A stretch of 64,000 nucleotides of DNA, from assembly GCA_013398015.1 (NCBI GenBank), contig VZRR01008203.1:36037-100036 (forward strand), read 5' to 3'. The DNA is from Oreocharis arfaki. Lineage: Eukaryota > Chordata > Aves > Passeriformes > Paramythiidae. The notes under the pieces were generated by a model. The model was given only the letters and a program-made list of their open reading frames with translations, did not search any database and was not told the origin of the DNA. Both the position numbers and the translations under genes were made by a program. Below are positions 38,901 through 50,400 of the stretch, one piece after another (the first letter of the stretch is position 1; each line of letters opens with the position of its first letter).

Positions 38901-40924
38901 AAAGTGTATGTATTTAAACATATTGGTTTCAGGATGGTGTGTGGGCACTTGTTTTTCCAAAATCAAAAATTATTTTCATAGCATTTTAAGAACACACAGA
39001 AATTTCCAAAATTATCCGAGGGAGTGGGAGAAAATGGAAACCAACATATGAGAAGATTTTCTGGGCATAAAATTCTGGGCCTTTACCTGATCCATCCCAG
39101 CGCCACCCTGATAGGTGTGCCTACCCTGCATGTACAACATCCATGGATGCCACTCCCAGAGAAGTCTCCCTCTCAGACATTTTGCTGGTGTCTAGAACAC
39201 TTCCTGCCACTAACTTGTTGTCCACACCAGCAGAGGTGCATAGAAAAGGTTGTCACCTTCCTTTTAATCAGAAATTTCTTAATTATGGAAGACTTTTCTG
39301 TCCCTCTTCTGTGTTCTGCTGGTGTCTCAGCAGGCATCACTTCATTTGGTTACTCACTGCAGACCATATTTTTCCAACCACCACTGTTTATGCTGCTCTG
39401 GGCTCAGTTTCCAGGGAATTAAGGGTTTCCCTGGGCTTTCCTGGGATGAGGGAGGCTGCCTTACATGTGGGACAGGCCATGGTGCTGCCTTCAAGAGTCA
39501 CGCACTTACTGGGCATGTGTATATTAGTTCTTTATTTAGGCTTCTGATGATTATGGCTGTGATGTTGCTGCTTGTTTTTTGTCTTACTGGAATAATGATT
39601 AAGGGCAACTGATCAGGAAGGCTCCACAAACACACGAGGAACAGATACCAGAACATAATCAAGAGTGTCCAGTTTGTTAGGACATTTTCTTGCGCAGGAC
39701 TCTGTTGGAGACATTTTGGTGTCTGTTTAAGTGCTCCTGGTCTGCATGTTATGGAGAATCATTTGACCATGATGGCCACTTGTGTCCTTGGACAATATTA
39801 CAACTGTTCAAGAAACAAAATGCCCTGCAGCTGGAGGCACTGCGCAGCAATAGTGACTCCCTGGAGATTCAGGCAGGGCGCAGCTGAGCAAGGAGCTATC
39901 ACCCATCAGCAGACCAGCTGCAGTACCCCATATGAGCCCTCCCTGGTTGTGTGGTAAAGGTGTCATCTTAAGCCTCAGGGGAAGCAAGGTCAGGTGTAGG
40001 TGTTTTACCTATACACTGGAGCACAAGAGTGGCTGCTTTACAGCTAACACACGGGGTCGAATCTCACAGAGGGACTGCATCATCTTGTGAAACATGTGCT
40101 CAAAGACCAGTACTCGTGTGGAATATTAGAGGTCTATAACTTAGAAAGCCTGAAATGGTTTGAGGTTTACACGTACAAGAAACATTATTGCTACAACACA
40201 GTAGAAATTGAGATGCATCAGCTGGAACCCTACAGTGTGCTGGCTGAGCCTTTTCAATGCAGTGTCCCCTTCTGGGTCCAAAATACCCTTAATTGATATT
40301 GATTCTGTTGATGGGCTTCCAAGTCTGTTGTCTTTTGCCTCAGGGAAAGGATATGGCCAAGCTGAGGTTTGAGGTAGGTGTATAATGTGGGTTATAATGT
40401 TTGGCTGGAGCAAAAGCCTTTCCCTGAGATGAGGGAGACTGTAGAGTTTATATTTATGCTTTTAACTCCGTGTCAGATTAGTTGCACCTGGAGCCTTTGG
40501 GTAGCCCGTGATTCACAGCAACTGAAATCAGTAAAGCAGCAGGAAACCCCCTCTGCCTTTCTGTGTTACCAGCCAGAGGTGCCTGCCACAGTGTGCCGTC
40601 TTGTGCCTAGGTGCACACGATCAAATAAGGTTGTTAGTGCTCTAGAATGCTTCTGCATTCAGAAGCAGCACTTTGGTTCTTGCTGTAGCTTGCAAGTTGT
40701 AAGACTGTCATAGGAGAGCTCCAAAGTGTCAAAGTAGGCTGTCATTGAATGTGCCCTTATGCTGTAAGGACAATACACAACCTTGTTTTTCAGGGTTTTT
40801 TGCAGAAGTGTTGCTAGTCTGGTTGGAGTTTCGCTCTCCCTGGCTTGCCTAGCTCAACTTGAGTAAGTGATGTTTTCCCTTTGGAGGATGGCCTAATCAC
40901 CAGCACATTCTTTTATTTCTCTAG

Positions 40925-41102
40925 CGGTGCCCCTCAAATTGAAGGAAATGAAAAACCAAGAGGCTGCTGTGGGTCAGAAGCTAGTGCTAAGGTGTGAAAC
41001 CACTTCAGAGTATCCTGCGCTCAGATTCAAATGGTTAAAGAATGGGAAGGAAATAACCAAAAAAAACAGACCGGAAAATATCAAGATCCCAAAAAAACAA
41101 AA
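40925..41102 (+). CDS. NRG1: Neuregulin 1, exon encoding first half of the Ig-like C2 domain
   Basis: The exon encodes the N-terminal half of the Ig-like domain of neuregulin 1, the secreted or membrane-tethered ligand of ErbB3/ErbB4 receptors. In frame it reads VPLKLKEMKNQEAAVGQKL, then LVLRCETTSEYPALRFKWLK and a lysine-rich end, KKNRPENIKIPKKQK. This closely matches the NRG1 Ig segment known from other vertebrates. The first Ig cysteine (in LRCET) and the core tryptophan (in FKWLK) are present. The acceptor is TTTCTCTAG ending at 40924 and the donor is GTAAGT starting at 41103. The exon is 178 nt, enters in phase 1 (the first two bases complete an Ala codon if the upstream exon ends in G) and leaves two bases of a Lys codon. 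The basic stretch fits the heparan-sulfate binding described for the NRG1 Ig domain. It has no start codon of its own, so the initiating exon lies upstream. The intron to the next exon is 6206 bp. Confidence 0.97.
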
Positions 41103-44100
41103 GTAAGTACAAAGTAATATCTCTCAGGTGGGGCTGGGAGGGCTGGGAAGTGATGTTCACCAGAACACAAGCATTGAGGTTGTTAATTGGAGTAACACAA
41201 AGCTGAAAGCTGTGAGTTGCAGAGGAAGAAAATTTAAGGAAGCAGACACCAATGTTATTTTTCCTTAAAGTATGAATGAAGTGTGAGTGTGTTATAAATA
41301 TTTCATAATTAATTTTCCCTTTTCAGTTTCTATTTGTTTTCTGATAGCCAAAGGCTATGATTTTAACCAGTAAACCTTGGAGACAGGCCATTTTGAAACT
41401 ACTAACAAGAACAGAGGTACCTTATGTTTATTGTCTAAAATCAAAGAACACTTAAAATCATCAAAAGAGTGCAGATTTTGAAATATTTTAGAGGTTTGCT
41501 TTTCAAGCGGTTTAGTCCTTAAGAAGGGCTGGATGCTGTCCTCAATAGCTCTGAACATGCTATGCAAGCATGCAGTAGTCCTTTACCAGAGGCATTCCTG
41601 CACTTGCAGAACAAGGCACTGGTGTAGCAGATGTCAGATGAATAGCAGAGCGTGCAAATCCAATCCTCCTGTCTGGTGGAAAGTGCCCCCTACATGTGAC
41701 TGATGACCAGTGCCAAAAGAGGGACTGGTGCCTTGTTTCTACAGGGGAGAATGCTTTTGCTGCATTGAGACAGGAGAAGGCTTTTGCTGTTTGGTCTCTA
41801 TTTTGTTGTTCAGGTTAAAAAGTTTTAATTGTCACCGCCTATGAAAATCTGTTTGAACACAGGCCTTCAATTCTCACTTCTGCTCTCAGTAGGCAGGGCT
41901 GCTCTCTGCTGCACCATGCCATGCCTTTCCTTCATACAAGATGCAGAAGATTTGGAATGGACTCTCCGAGAGATTTTTCTTTCCAAGGTGTTCAGTGCCC
42001 CCATACTTTGTGTCAGGGCTCACCTCACTAGACAAAACAAGCCATAGTCAAGTAGACATTTGACTTTTTAGAGTTATTCAGGTAAAAATTCAGAAATCGT
42101 GCCCTCTTTTGCAGTTTCTTGTACCCCAGCCCACAGCACAAGGTGAAGCATGGAGAGGGGCAGAGCAGCATCACCACAGCCCCCATGCCATGGTCGCACA
42201 GATGTCAAGAAAGAACCTGTGATGTCTCCTTTCAGCATTTGCGAAATGGAGCTGTTCCAGGTGGCAGATAGCCTGGCAAATTGTCTGGACTCATTTGCAG
42301 AGCCATATGTCTCCGTCGAAGTTGTATTTTCAGTCTATTCTGTAAAGAAAATGTTCAGATCAGAGCCTAGACCTCAGCTTTCCCAGCAACCCAGTGCTGC
42401 CTGTGAGCAGCAATCAGTATTTTCTCCACTTACATTTTGGCTGATGCTGATTGACCAAACTCACTGGCGCTAGGATTTCACCTTCTGGGGATGGGCTTTA
42501 TCAGTTCAGCAGGAACTGCCTTTTGCCAGCTCACTTCTTTGTGGGTTTTTGTCCCCAAAAAGCTTTGAGGAGCTGTCAGAAAGGAAACTGATAGCTATTG
42601 ATTTGATATTGATGTATATGGAACATATGAGACTATTTTACAGCTTGATGTGCCAAAAAGTGTTTAAAATTCCCCAAAAGATACATAATGAAAAAGATTA
42701 AAACTGTGCCTTTTTCTGGAGGATAGAAATACACAGTCATCTTCGCTCACTGTAAATGGACAGGGCGCAGGCTTTGACCTGTATTTCGCTCATTTGTGCT
42801 TCCCCTGTCACGATGATACCACTCATTGTTGGAATTTCTCTCTTGTGTTTTAGAAATGTCAGTGTGGAATGGAGAAGCACTTCCAGTTAGAGACATGAAA
42901 GTCACTAGATGTAGAGTACAAAAAGGGGAAAGACAAGGGATGTCTGCTGACATCTGAAGGATTTTCTTTGCCTTCGTACTTTGACATTTTAGTTTGGAGA
43001 CGCGTCAGTGCTTTGCCATTTCTTCTTTTGCTATTCATGTGTGCATCCAGGGCTGAGTAGAAATGAATAGCTTAAGAGAGAATAGATTTTATTCTGATGA
43101 AAAGTGGGACAGACACGTGTTGTAAAGCTAAAGAAGAGTGGGGAAAAATGCAGTGTAAATGAATGCATAGAAAGACATGCACATCTCAGTAAGCAAAGCC
43201 ATGTTAAAAAGATCCCATTGCAAATTAGAGGAGTATGAGAGATCAAGGAGTTTTTTTCCCCGCTTATGTTCTGTGCATTTTTTCATGATAGCACACTGAT
43301 AAATGTTTGTCATGTTCATATGCTTCTGTATTGTTACAACAAGCATTTTAGTGTGAATTTTTTATTGTTACCAAGCGTGAGAAACATCAGCTACGAAGGT
43401 TAGAGTAGTTGATAAGCTGTCTGGGATTAATGCTTGTTTTAAAGTTCAAATGGCTACATAAAAAGTAGGCTATGTTTCTGAAGAACCATTAGCATTCAGA
43501 GTACCACAACCTTATTGACATCTTAACACTTGAAAATAACACTTTCTAATATATTTACCAAAATCTCACAAAGTTTGTATGTAGTGCCCAATGGCCATTG
43601 GGCCGTTGACTTCTATCAATGTAGTATTTTGTGAGAAATCACCCTTCTCATTGTATGATGGCAGAATAAAACCTGTTTATTGTTGGAATAAAAATAAATG
43701 GTTTTTTGGTTTGGCTACGTAGCCAGAGCTAAAGCTGAATAGCTTTAGGTTTTTTAACAAACTGCAGAGTATCTGGCAGTATGATGAAGTGTCTATCTCA
43801 GAAATTAAAAATGAAGACCTTAGCTTTACACCTGAATTAAGCAAGGAAAAGATAATACATCAACATGGTGGTTTTGCGCACATTGGCCCATGTGAATGGT
43901 ACTGGATCAAAAGATTTGCCAAAGTGAAGCAGATGCTGTTTTCTTAGTGTTTTAAGGGTTTAGAAGCCCCTATGGCAATGCAGTCTTCCTCAAAGCTTAG
44001 CATTCCAAAGTCTGCTTTGCGTGTCAAATGGTTTCACTCCTCTAAGCTCCCTACGATGGTTTCAGGAACGTTGATTCAGAGGGTGCTGAGCCCCAACGTG

Positions 44101-47100
44101 TGATGGCTCCACTTGGACTACTGTGTCCATCTCTGGGGCCCCCAACACAAGAAAGATACGGACCTGTTGGAGTGAGTCCAGAGAAGAGCCATTAGGTTGA
44201 TCATAGGGCTGGAGCACCTCTCCTATGAAGACAGGCTGAGAGAGTGGGGACTGTTCACCCTGGAGAAGAGAAGGCTTTGGGAAGACCTTATAGCACCTTT
44301 CAGTGCCTGAAGGGAGCTACAAGAAGGCTGGAGAAGGCCTTTTTACAGCAGGGTGGACTGAAATGACAAGGGGAATCTCCTTGAACTGAAGGAGGGTTGT
44401 TTTAGATTAGGAATTAGGAAGACATTTTTTTCTGTGAGTGTGGGGAGTCACTGACACATGTAGCCCAGAAAGCTTGTGGATTCCCTATTCTTGGAAGCGT
44501 TCAAGGCCAGGCAGGATGGGGCTTTCTGAGTAACCTGGTCCAGTGAAAGATGTCCCTGTCCATGGAAAGTGGTTTGGAACTATTGATCTTTGAGGTCCCT
44601 TCCAACGCAAACTATGATTTTGTACTTCTGTGACAGTACAGCAGATGACTCACACAAAATGGCTATATTCCTCCTCATTACACTGGAGAGTCAAGAGAAA
44701 CTGAATGACTTTAAATTTTAATGAAAGGCATTTAAAGCACTCACTTTTTACCTCAAATTTGTCAGAGTAAGAGCATGCAGTCACTGAGTTTCTGCTGATG
44801 ATTGCTGATGATTGATGAGGCCATGATTGGTTGATTTGTGTGTCCAGGCTGTAAGCTATTTCTTTGTGTCAGTAGAGATACAGAAGAAATCAGACCCCAG
44901 GCAAGGGCTTTTCACCTGCTAGCTAACTTTCCCATGGCCGTCCCCTGCCATGATAATGTTTCGTTTTCCTTCTCTGATTCCGAATGCAGGTGAGACCTGC
45001 ACATTATTGGTTTGGGCAGTGTGCTGTACAAGTCAGGTGCTCTTCATTATATGAAGAGAGACTCCTTCATCAGAGTTGGGGGTTTTTTTGTAGCAGAGAC
45101 AAGATGTTTGCCACTTTTAGCTGAAGTCTTCGGGTGCAGTAGTGTACGAGGAAACTTTGTGTGTGAGTGCCCTGTACCTTGAGCTTCATCCAAGCTTAGC
45201 CTGGATATTTGCCTGCAGACAGGCAATTCTGGATGACAAATGGAGACTGGAAGCAGAATGAATTCAAGCAATCAGATAAGGTGGGCTGGGACTGCATTCT
45301 GCAGATGTGCTTCCTTCCCCTTCATGTACGAATACAAGCTCAGCCGTGTCATAGTGGCAATGAGCTAAAGATTCAGCAGAAGCAAATCTTACAAGGAGTG
45401 GCATTTTTTCTGGAGTAGAATGGTATAGTTTGAGAAAAGGACAAGCCTTTGAAAACAAAATCCCTTATCAGGGGCTTTAAGTGAGTACTGTTGGAGTACT
45501 GTATTGCTAGGAAACTGCTTCATTTACAGCCATTAATGAGTCATCTTCTGCTCTGACTGTTTTGAATTCTGTCCCAATACCTCTCAATGATATTTTTAAG
45601 GCTATAGATATTCATATTATTTCTCCTGCTCTCAGAGACAAAACTCCTTACAGGTTCTTTTTCTAAAACCAGGAGTAAATTTGGCTTGTTAGAAATGAGT
45701 TTGTAAGAAACATTGTTGCTTCACCTATTGTAATGTAATAATAAAATCATGAAAGGAAGACACAATCCCTTGCCTTTTCCCATATGTACCAAGTAAAACA
45801 AAAACAATAAAAGTAAATGTGCAGGGCAAAGAGTTTCTTCACAAAGCCAAGCATGCCACAAAAGTGGTTTGCATCAGTATTACTTAAATTTCTACTCCTA
45901 GCTTGGCTGCTCTTCCCTCTTGCAAGCCCAGTGGCCTCAAGAAAGCAGTCTTCTTTCAGGACATGAGGGGAAGCTCTTGTGATGCAGGTTTCCAGCAGAG
46001 AGGGGCCCACCTAGCACACTGCTTTCATTCCGTGAAGGCCACAGGGCTGACTCCTCAGCTGTAGGGCCTTCACACAGAGGCAGGGAAGGCTGAGCTGCCA
46101 ATGAGCAGATGTTTGGCAGCAGATGGGATAGTGTCCTGTGATGGAGGTAGGGGTGGCTCCCAAGGATGTGTTGAAAAATGACATTGAACATTTTGGTTGC
46201 TTCAGAAGCCCACACTGCTACAACAGACCAGTTTGTGGTCTGAACCCAACCCTGCCCAGTGATTTGCAGAAGGGGTAAGCAGTTGTGGTTTCTGCACGGA
46301 GGGTTAAGAGATGTGACAGTGCTGAAGCAAAGCAACTCTCCAGACATTGTTTAGCTCAGCAGTCATGATGGTGGCTATGAGCTTTTAGAGTGAGCAGCCA
46401 CTGCCTCCTGTGGATCAGCCCTTCAAGTTGGGGTAGGCCAACTTGGGGAAGCCGGTGTTCATGCACTCTGAATGACTATTCTGTAGATCAGGTTTTATGA
46501 CAGGCAGAAACTTCCCCAGAGCACTTCTTTTAAGCGGTAAGTGGGAACAGCAGTAATGTGTGCATTTTCCCCAAGCTAGTCATTCTCTGCAGTCTAGATA
46601 ATGGGATTATTGTCATCCTGTGAGTTGGGGACCCCATGAATGACACCAGAACATGTTCCTACAAAATTAATGGGTAGGCAGGAGTTCTGCATTTGAAAAT
46701 CTAATCTTAAAACCTTGGAGACTGATTAAATTACATCTCTGAGCCAGGAACAAAATGTAGCTTCATGCAAATTGTGCTCCTGCCCATAATTTTTTGTTAG
46801 CACTGGAGAATGATTTACTATTGGGGTTTCAGAGGCTGTTAAAGAGTGTGGTGTGTTCTAATCTCATGATTATTTAGTCAGATGTTAGGAATTACAGTAC
46901 TTGACCAGAATTCTGCTACTGGTAATGTGAACCTGTAGGGAAGGGTAATCTATTTTAATACTACACCCATCTCTGTGGCATCTGGACAGCCAACAATTCG
47001 GCTGAGAGAGGATGGTTGTTGGACGGTTGTTGTTCAGATTTCCTTTAGGAGCAAAGACTTCTCTCATACAGAAAAGCCTAAGCAAGTATCTTCATTTGAG

Positions 47101-47308
47101 TTCATGTATATGCCTGTTTTCCAGCAGCCTGTAAGAGATTTTTTTTTTTTATTCTCCTCTGTTCTTTCAAACCTGGATAGTGTTGATCTCTCAGTAAGAC
47201 TGGAAGACAAGACTCTCTGTTGAAAGGAGTGGGGGAAAAAGTGCTTTAGTTGATGCAGTGACTGTTATTCCAGTACAGGATGTTTATATGTTTTTTCTGA
47301 TTTCACAG
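41103..47308 (+). other. NRG1: NRG1 intron between the two Ig-half exons
   Basis: A 6206-bp intron with a GTAAGT donor and a TTTCACAG acceptor. Apart from a CR1 fragment at about 44.1-44.6 kb I see no exon or RNA gene. Open frames are under about 140 codons and without family resemblance. Confidence 0.9.
44085..44633 (+). mobile_element. CR1 LINE, 3'-end fragment, sense on +
   Basis: The segment carries the recognisable 3' end of a chicken-repeat-1 non-LTR retrotransposon. In order: ACTACTGTGTCC, GAGTCCAGAGAAGAGCC, CTGGAGCACCTCTCCTATGA, GGCTGAGAGAG, CCTGGAGAAGAGAAGGCT, GGAAGACATTTTTTTCTGTGAG, TTCAAGGCCAGGCAGGATGG and GAGGTCCCTTCCAAC. It then ends in ATTTTG/CTTCTGTGA words, a decayed form of CR1's terminal ATTCTATGA-like repeat. 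Only the end of the reverse-transcriptase ORF and the 3' UTR remain, as usual for 5'-truncated CR1 copies, and the reading frame is broken. It is well diverged, so it is an old insertion. The left boundary is approximate. Confidence 0.93.
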
Positions 47309-47433
47309 GAAATACTCTGAGCTTCACATTTACAGAGCCACGTTGGCCGACGCTGGGGAATACGTATGCAGAGTGAGCAGCAAGCTAGGAAATGACAGTA
47401 CTAAAGCCAGTGTTATCATCACAGACACCAATG
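47309..47433 (+). CDS. NRG1: Neuregulin 1, exon encoding second half of the Ig-like C2 domain
   Basis: Joined to the previous exon, the first G completes a Lys codon and the frame continues KYSELHIYRATLADAGEYVC, then RVSSKLGNDSTKASVIITDT. The second Ig cysteine lies in the diagnostic D-A-G-E-Y-V-C motif, pairing with the cysteine in LRCET. GNDST carries an N-glycosylation sequon (N-D-S). The acceptor is TTTCACAG ending at 47308 and the donor is GTAAGG at 47434. The exon is 125 nt and ends in phase 1, so with the 178-nt exon it makes a symmetric 101-codon Ig cassette. From memory the human counterpart is 122 nt, so this bird exon appears one codon longer at its 5' edge. That comparison should be checked by alignment. 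Confidence 0.97.
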
Positions 47434-50400
47434 GTAAGGCTTGACTCATTATTTTACTGTCACATTCAGAAAGACCACATATTAAAGCTGCCAGCAGGAA
47501 AAATGTCTTTGGAGCAGGACAGAGCTTGGCAAGTGAAGTGGAAATGGAAGCACTGAAATCTATTAGGTGTACTAAGAAAAGTAGTCGGGCGTGACTTGTC
47601 TTTTACGTAGTTGAGATGCTTGATTTTCCTTGCAGACAAATGGGATGTCTCCTACAGACCTCAGGGCAGGTCAGCATTTTCTGTGTAACATCAAGCCTAA
47701 GACGCAGTCTAAACAGTCAAGATCAGAAGATGAAGGGAAGGGAATATTATTCTAATTCCTGTTATATGCAGTGGGGAAATTGCATTTAACCTAAAACATG
47801 TCATAGTCTGAACTGCTAAACCAGCATTTCTCACTTCGAGTAATATTTCTACTGCACTGATTGCCACCATTTTTACTTTCACATATGTTGATAGGTTTTT
47901 CTTTTGATTTCTAAAACAATAAACACAAAGGCATGAATGTATCTGAAGGCAAATTATTCAAAGGCCTGGGTGTGATTCAAACACATTGATTCAGGTATTG
48001 TGACTTAAGGTTATTTCCTGAGGAGGAGTAGAGCTTCTCATGAAACAGATAGCATTCAGACTTACTCAAAAGATTTACAGTTGTTATATATTGCTGGTTT
48101 TGCAGGGCTCATTTCATTTACAGGGAGTGCCAATTGAAACTTTGTTTCCACTACACACAAATGTATTGCAGTAATGTTTCTCCTCTGGAAAGGCAGTGGA
48201 GGCAGCAGTTCAGCTGAAATCTTGTTTTTCAAGTGTGGCTTTGACTAATTCAGCTCCCATAATTCAAATTCCAGCCAGCTGTGAAGTACGAAACAAACAT
48301 GCCCTCATTAGCAAAGAAAACTGAAGTTCTCCGCATATCTTAGATGGGTTAGAGATGCGACAGCAATGTGAATTTACCAGGCGTGCTTTTCTGTTCCACA
48401 TTGTGCTCTTAAATGGGAGATAGGCATTTACATAAACGGAAAACCAAATGTAAACCTTTTCCAGGGGGATTTGTCTTTGTCTATCTGCTGTTTTGTAGTC
48501 ACACAGCAATTACTTGACTGTATTCACTGTGTATTTGCTATTCTATTTCATCAACTAAAGAATCTCAAGTGCTAGGATTTCATTCTAGCTGTATGGTATT
48601 ATAATCATGAGCAGATGTCAGGAGACTGATATAAAAGATCAAGTGTTATTTACTGGAATGTTACTAAGAGGAAAAATGGGTAGGTGTTTCTGTGTAGTTT
48701 TGTAGACTCTCTTGGTTTCCATGAATACAAATTTTGGTTGCTCATTAGCCGCTTACATGGAAAGCTCCAATACTGTTTCCATAACTCAACTGTAGGCACT
48801 GTGCCTAGGCAGTGATACAGATAAATGCAAAAAAAATGCTTGACCATTTACTATTACTTTCTCAGACAAGGAATGGTGTCCTGGGAGTGCATATGGGACC
48901 TCATTCCTGTGCTTCGTGACATGGATTTTTCAACTTCCTTTTGGGCTATGCTGAATGACTACAAAACACTCCTGCTGCAGGGGGACAGGAGCTTGGTCTC
49001 AGTTGAAAATATTTGTGGGCAAGCCGTGTTACACGCATCTATAACATATGTTAAAATCTGTCTAATTGTGTTATGACATGTAATTTGTTTTAAAACACAG
49101 CCATGCATGCAAACTCCCTTGAAGGCAGGGCAAACTTGAATCCAGTCTAAACTTGGCAGCTGGCTCTTGTCTGTAAAGGTCTGAACTGGAAACTCAATGA
49201 TATCTGAACTGGAACATCTCAGTGATATTTGATCATCTAGACTCAGCCATGGCAGCATTCATTGGTCAAATAAATCAATCATGCATATTTGGTTGCTACA
49301 CATACATCTGAACCTCTTCTGCTTACTGTTGCTTATAAATTACCAGTAAAATTGTTCATAATTTTCCTGCTAATGGTGGAATTTTCCACCTGGATTTGAG
49401 AAACAGCATGGGCAACATCTGGTGACTTAAGAGCAATGGATCCTTACGGCCTCAAAGGGCAACATCTGCCTTGCAAACAGGGATAGACCCCCTGCAGGAG
49501 TGACCTCTTCACCCCTCCTTCCCGCACATTCCCTGACCTCTTCCCCTTGCTAGCTTAATGACAGATTTGGGATCCAAACTCGGTAATGAGCCCTGAAGGG
49601 CAGTCATTACTCGGGTCCTGTATATCTGGGAGGTCCTGCAATATTCATAAGAAGGAAGGAGTTTGAAATTAAATGAAAAAACCAAAACAACAAACAAAAG
49701 TCCAGCACATTTAACTCTTACTTTTTATTACCTGTTAATGGGCTTTTGGGGAAGCCCTTGGGGTCCAGTGTAGCCCAGGAGTTCCTGTAGAAGACTAAAG
49801 CATGGGTATCTGAGAAGGCTGAATCTCTCAAAGTGGGGAGAGAAATTGCTTTTTTCCACCTCCGGCAGATAGGGTAACAGTGACGTAAAGAAAAATGCAC
49901 CAGAGGGCCTGACTTTCTTATGGTCATACTCGTCTGCTCTACCATGTGAACCATAACTCAAATTATAACCTTTAATTAAGTGATCTCACCTGGTCATATT
50001 TATTATGTGTCCCCTGCTATCTGCAAGCTAGATCTTCCTTTCTCTTTGTGCTGGGTGTTTTAAGAGTGAGGGTAGATGAAGTAATGGCCTTTCTGGGAAT
50101 GGGATTATTTATTTCCACTGTAAGATTTGTGCTGTTCAGTATCTAAAAAAAATGGTTTAAATTCCCTAGAATTTTGTCAAACTAGAACTATTTTAGTTGA
50201 AATTTTCTGTGGTATATGCCACAAAAGAGAACTCCAGGGCCATACCAAAGGTCTGTTTATCATGGTGCGTTGTCTCTAACATCAACTAGCAATGGACATT
50301 AGGAAAAAACATATGAAGAACAAGGCAAATATGTTGGGGTTTTTCCCCAAGAATACAAAAAGTCACGCATTTGCCACCAAGGTCCCATGTTGGAAAGCTG

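Larger units (their letters stand above)
10261..40924 (+). other. NRG1: Probable NRG1 intron 5' of the Ig exons (about 31 kb)
   Basis: No coding exon was recognised between CpG island 1 and the splice acceptor ending at 40924. The acceptor is a pyrimidine-rich run ending TTTCTCTAG. The interval holds a second CpG island, two long pyrimidine tracts, scattered A/T runs, microsatellites and a small CpG patch near 24.9 kb, listed separately. Open frames of up to about 145 codons occur on both strands without family resemblance. Placement inside NRG1 is inferred from the phase-1 acceptor at 40925, which requires an upstream coding exon. It could include further alternative first exons that I cannot recognise. 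Confidence 0.55.
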
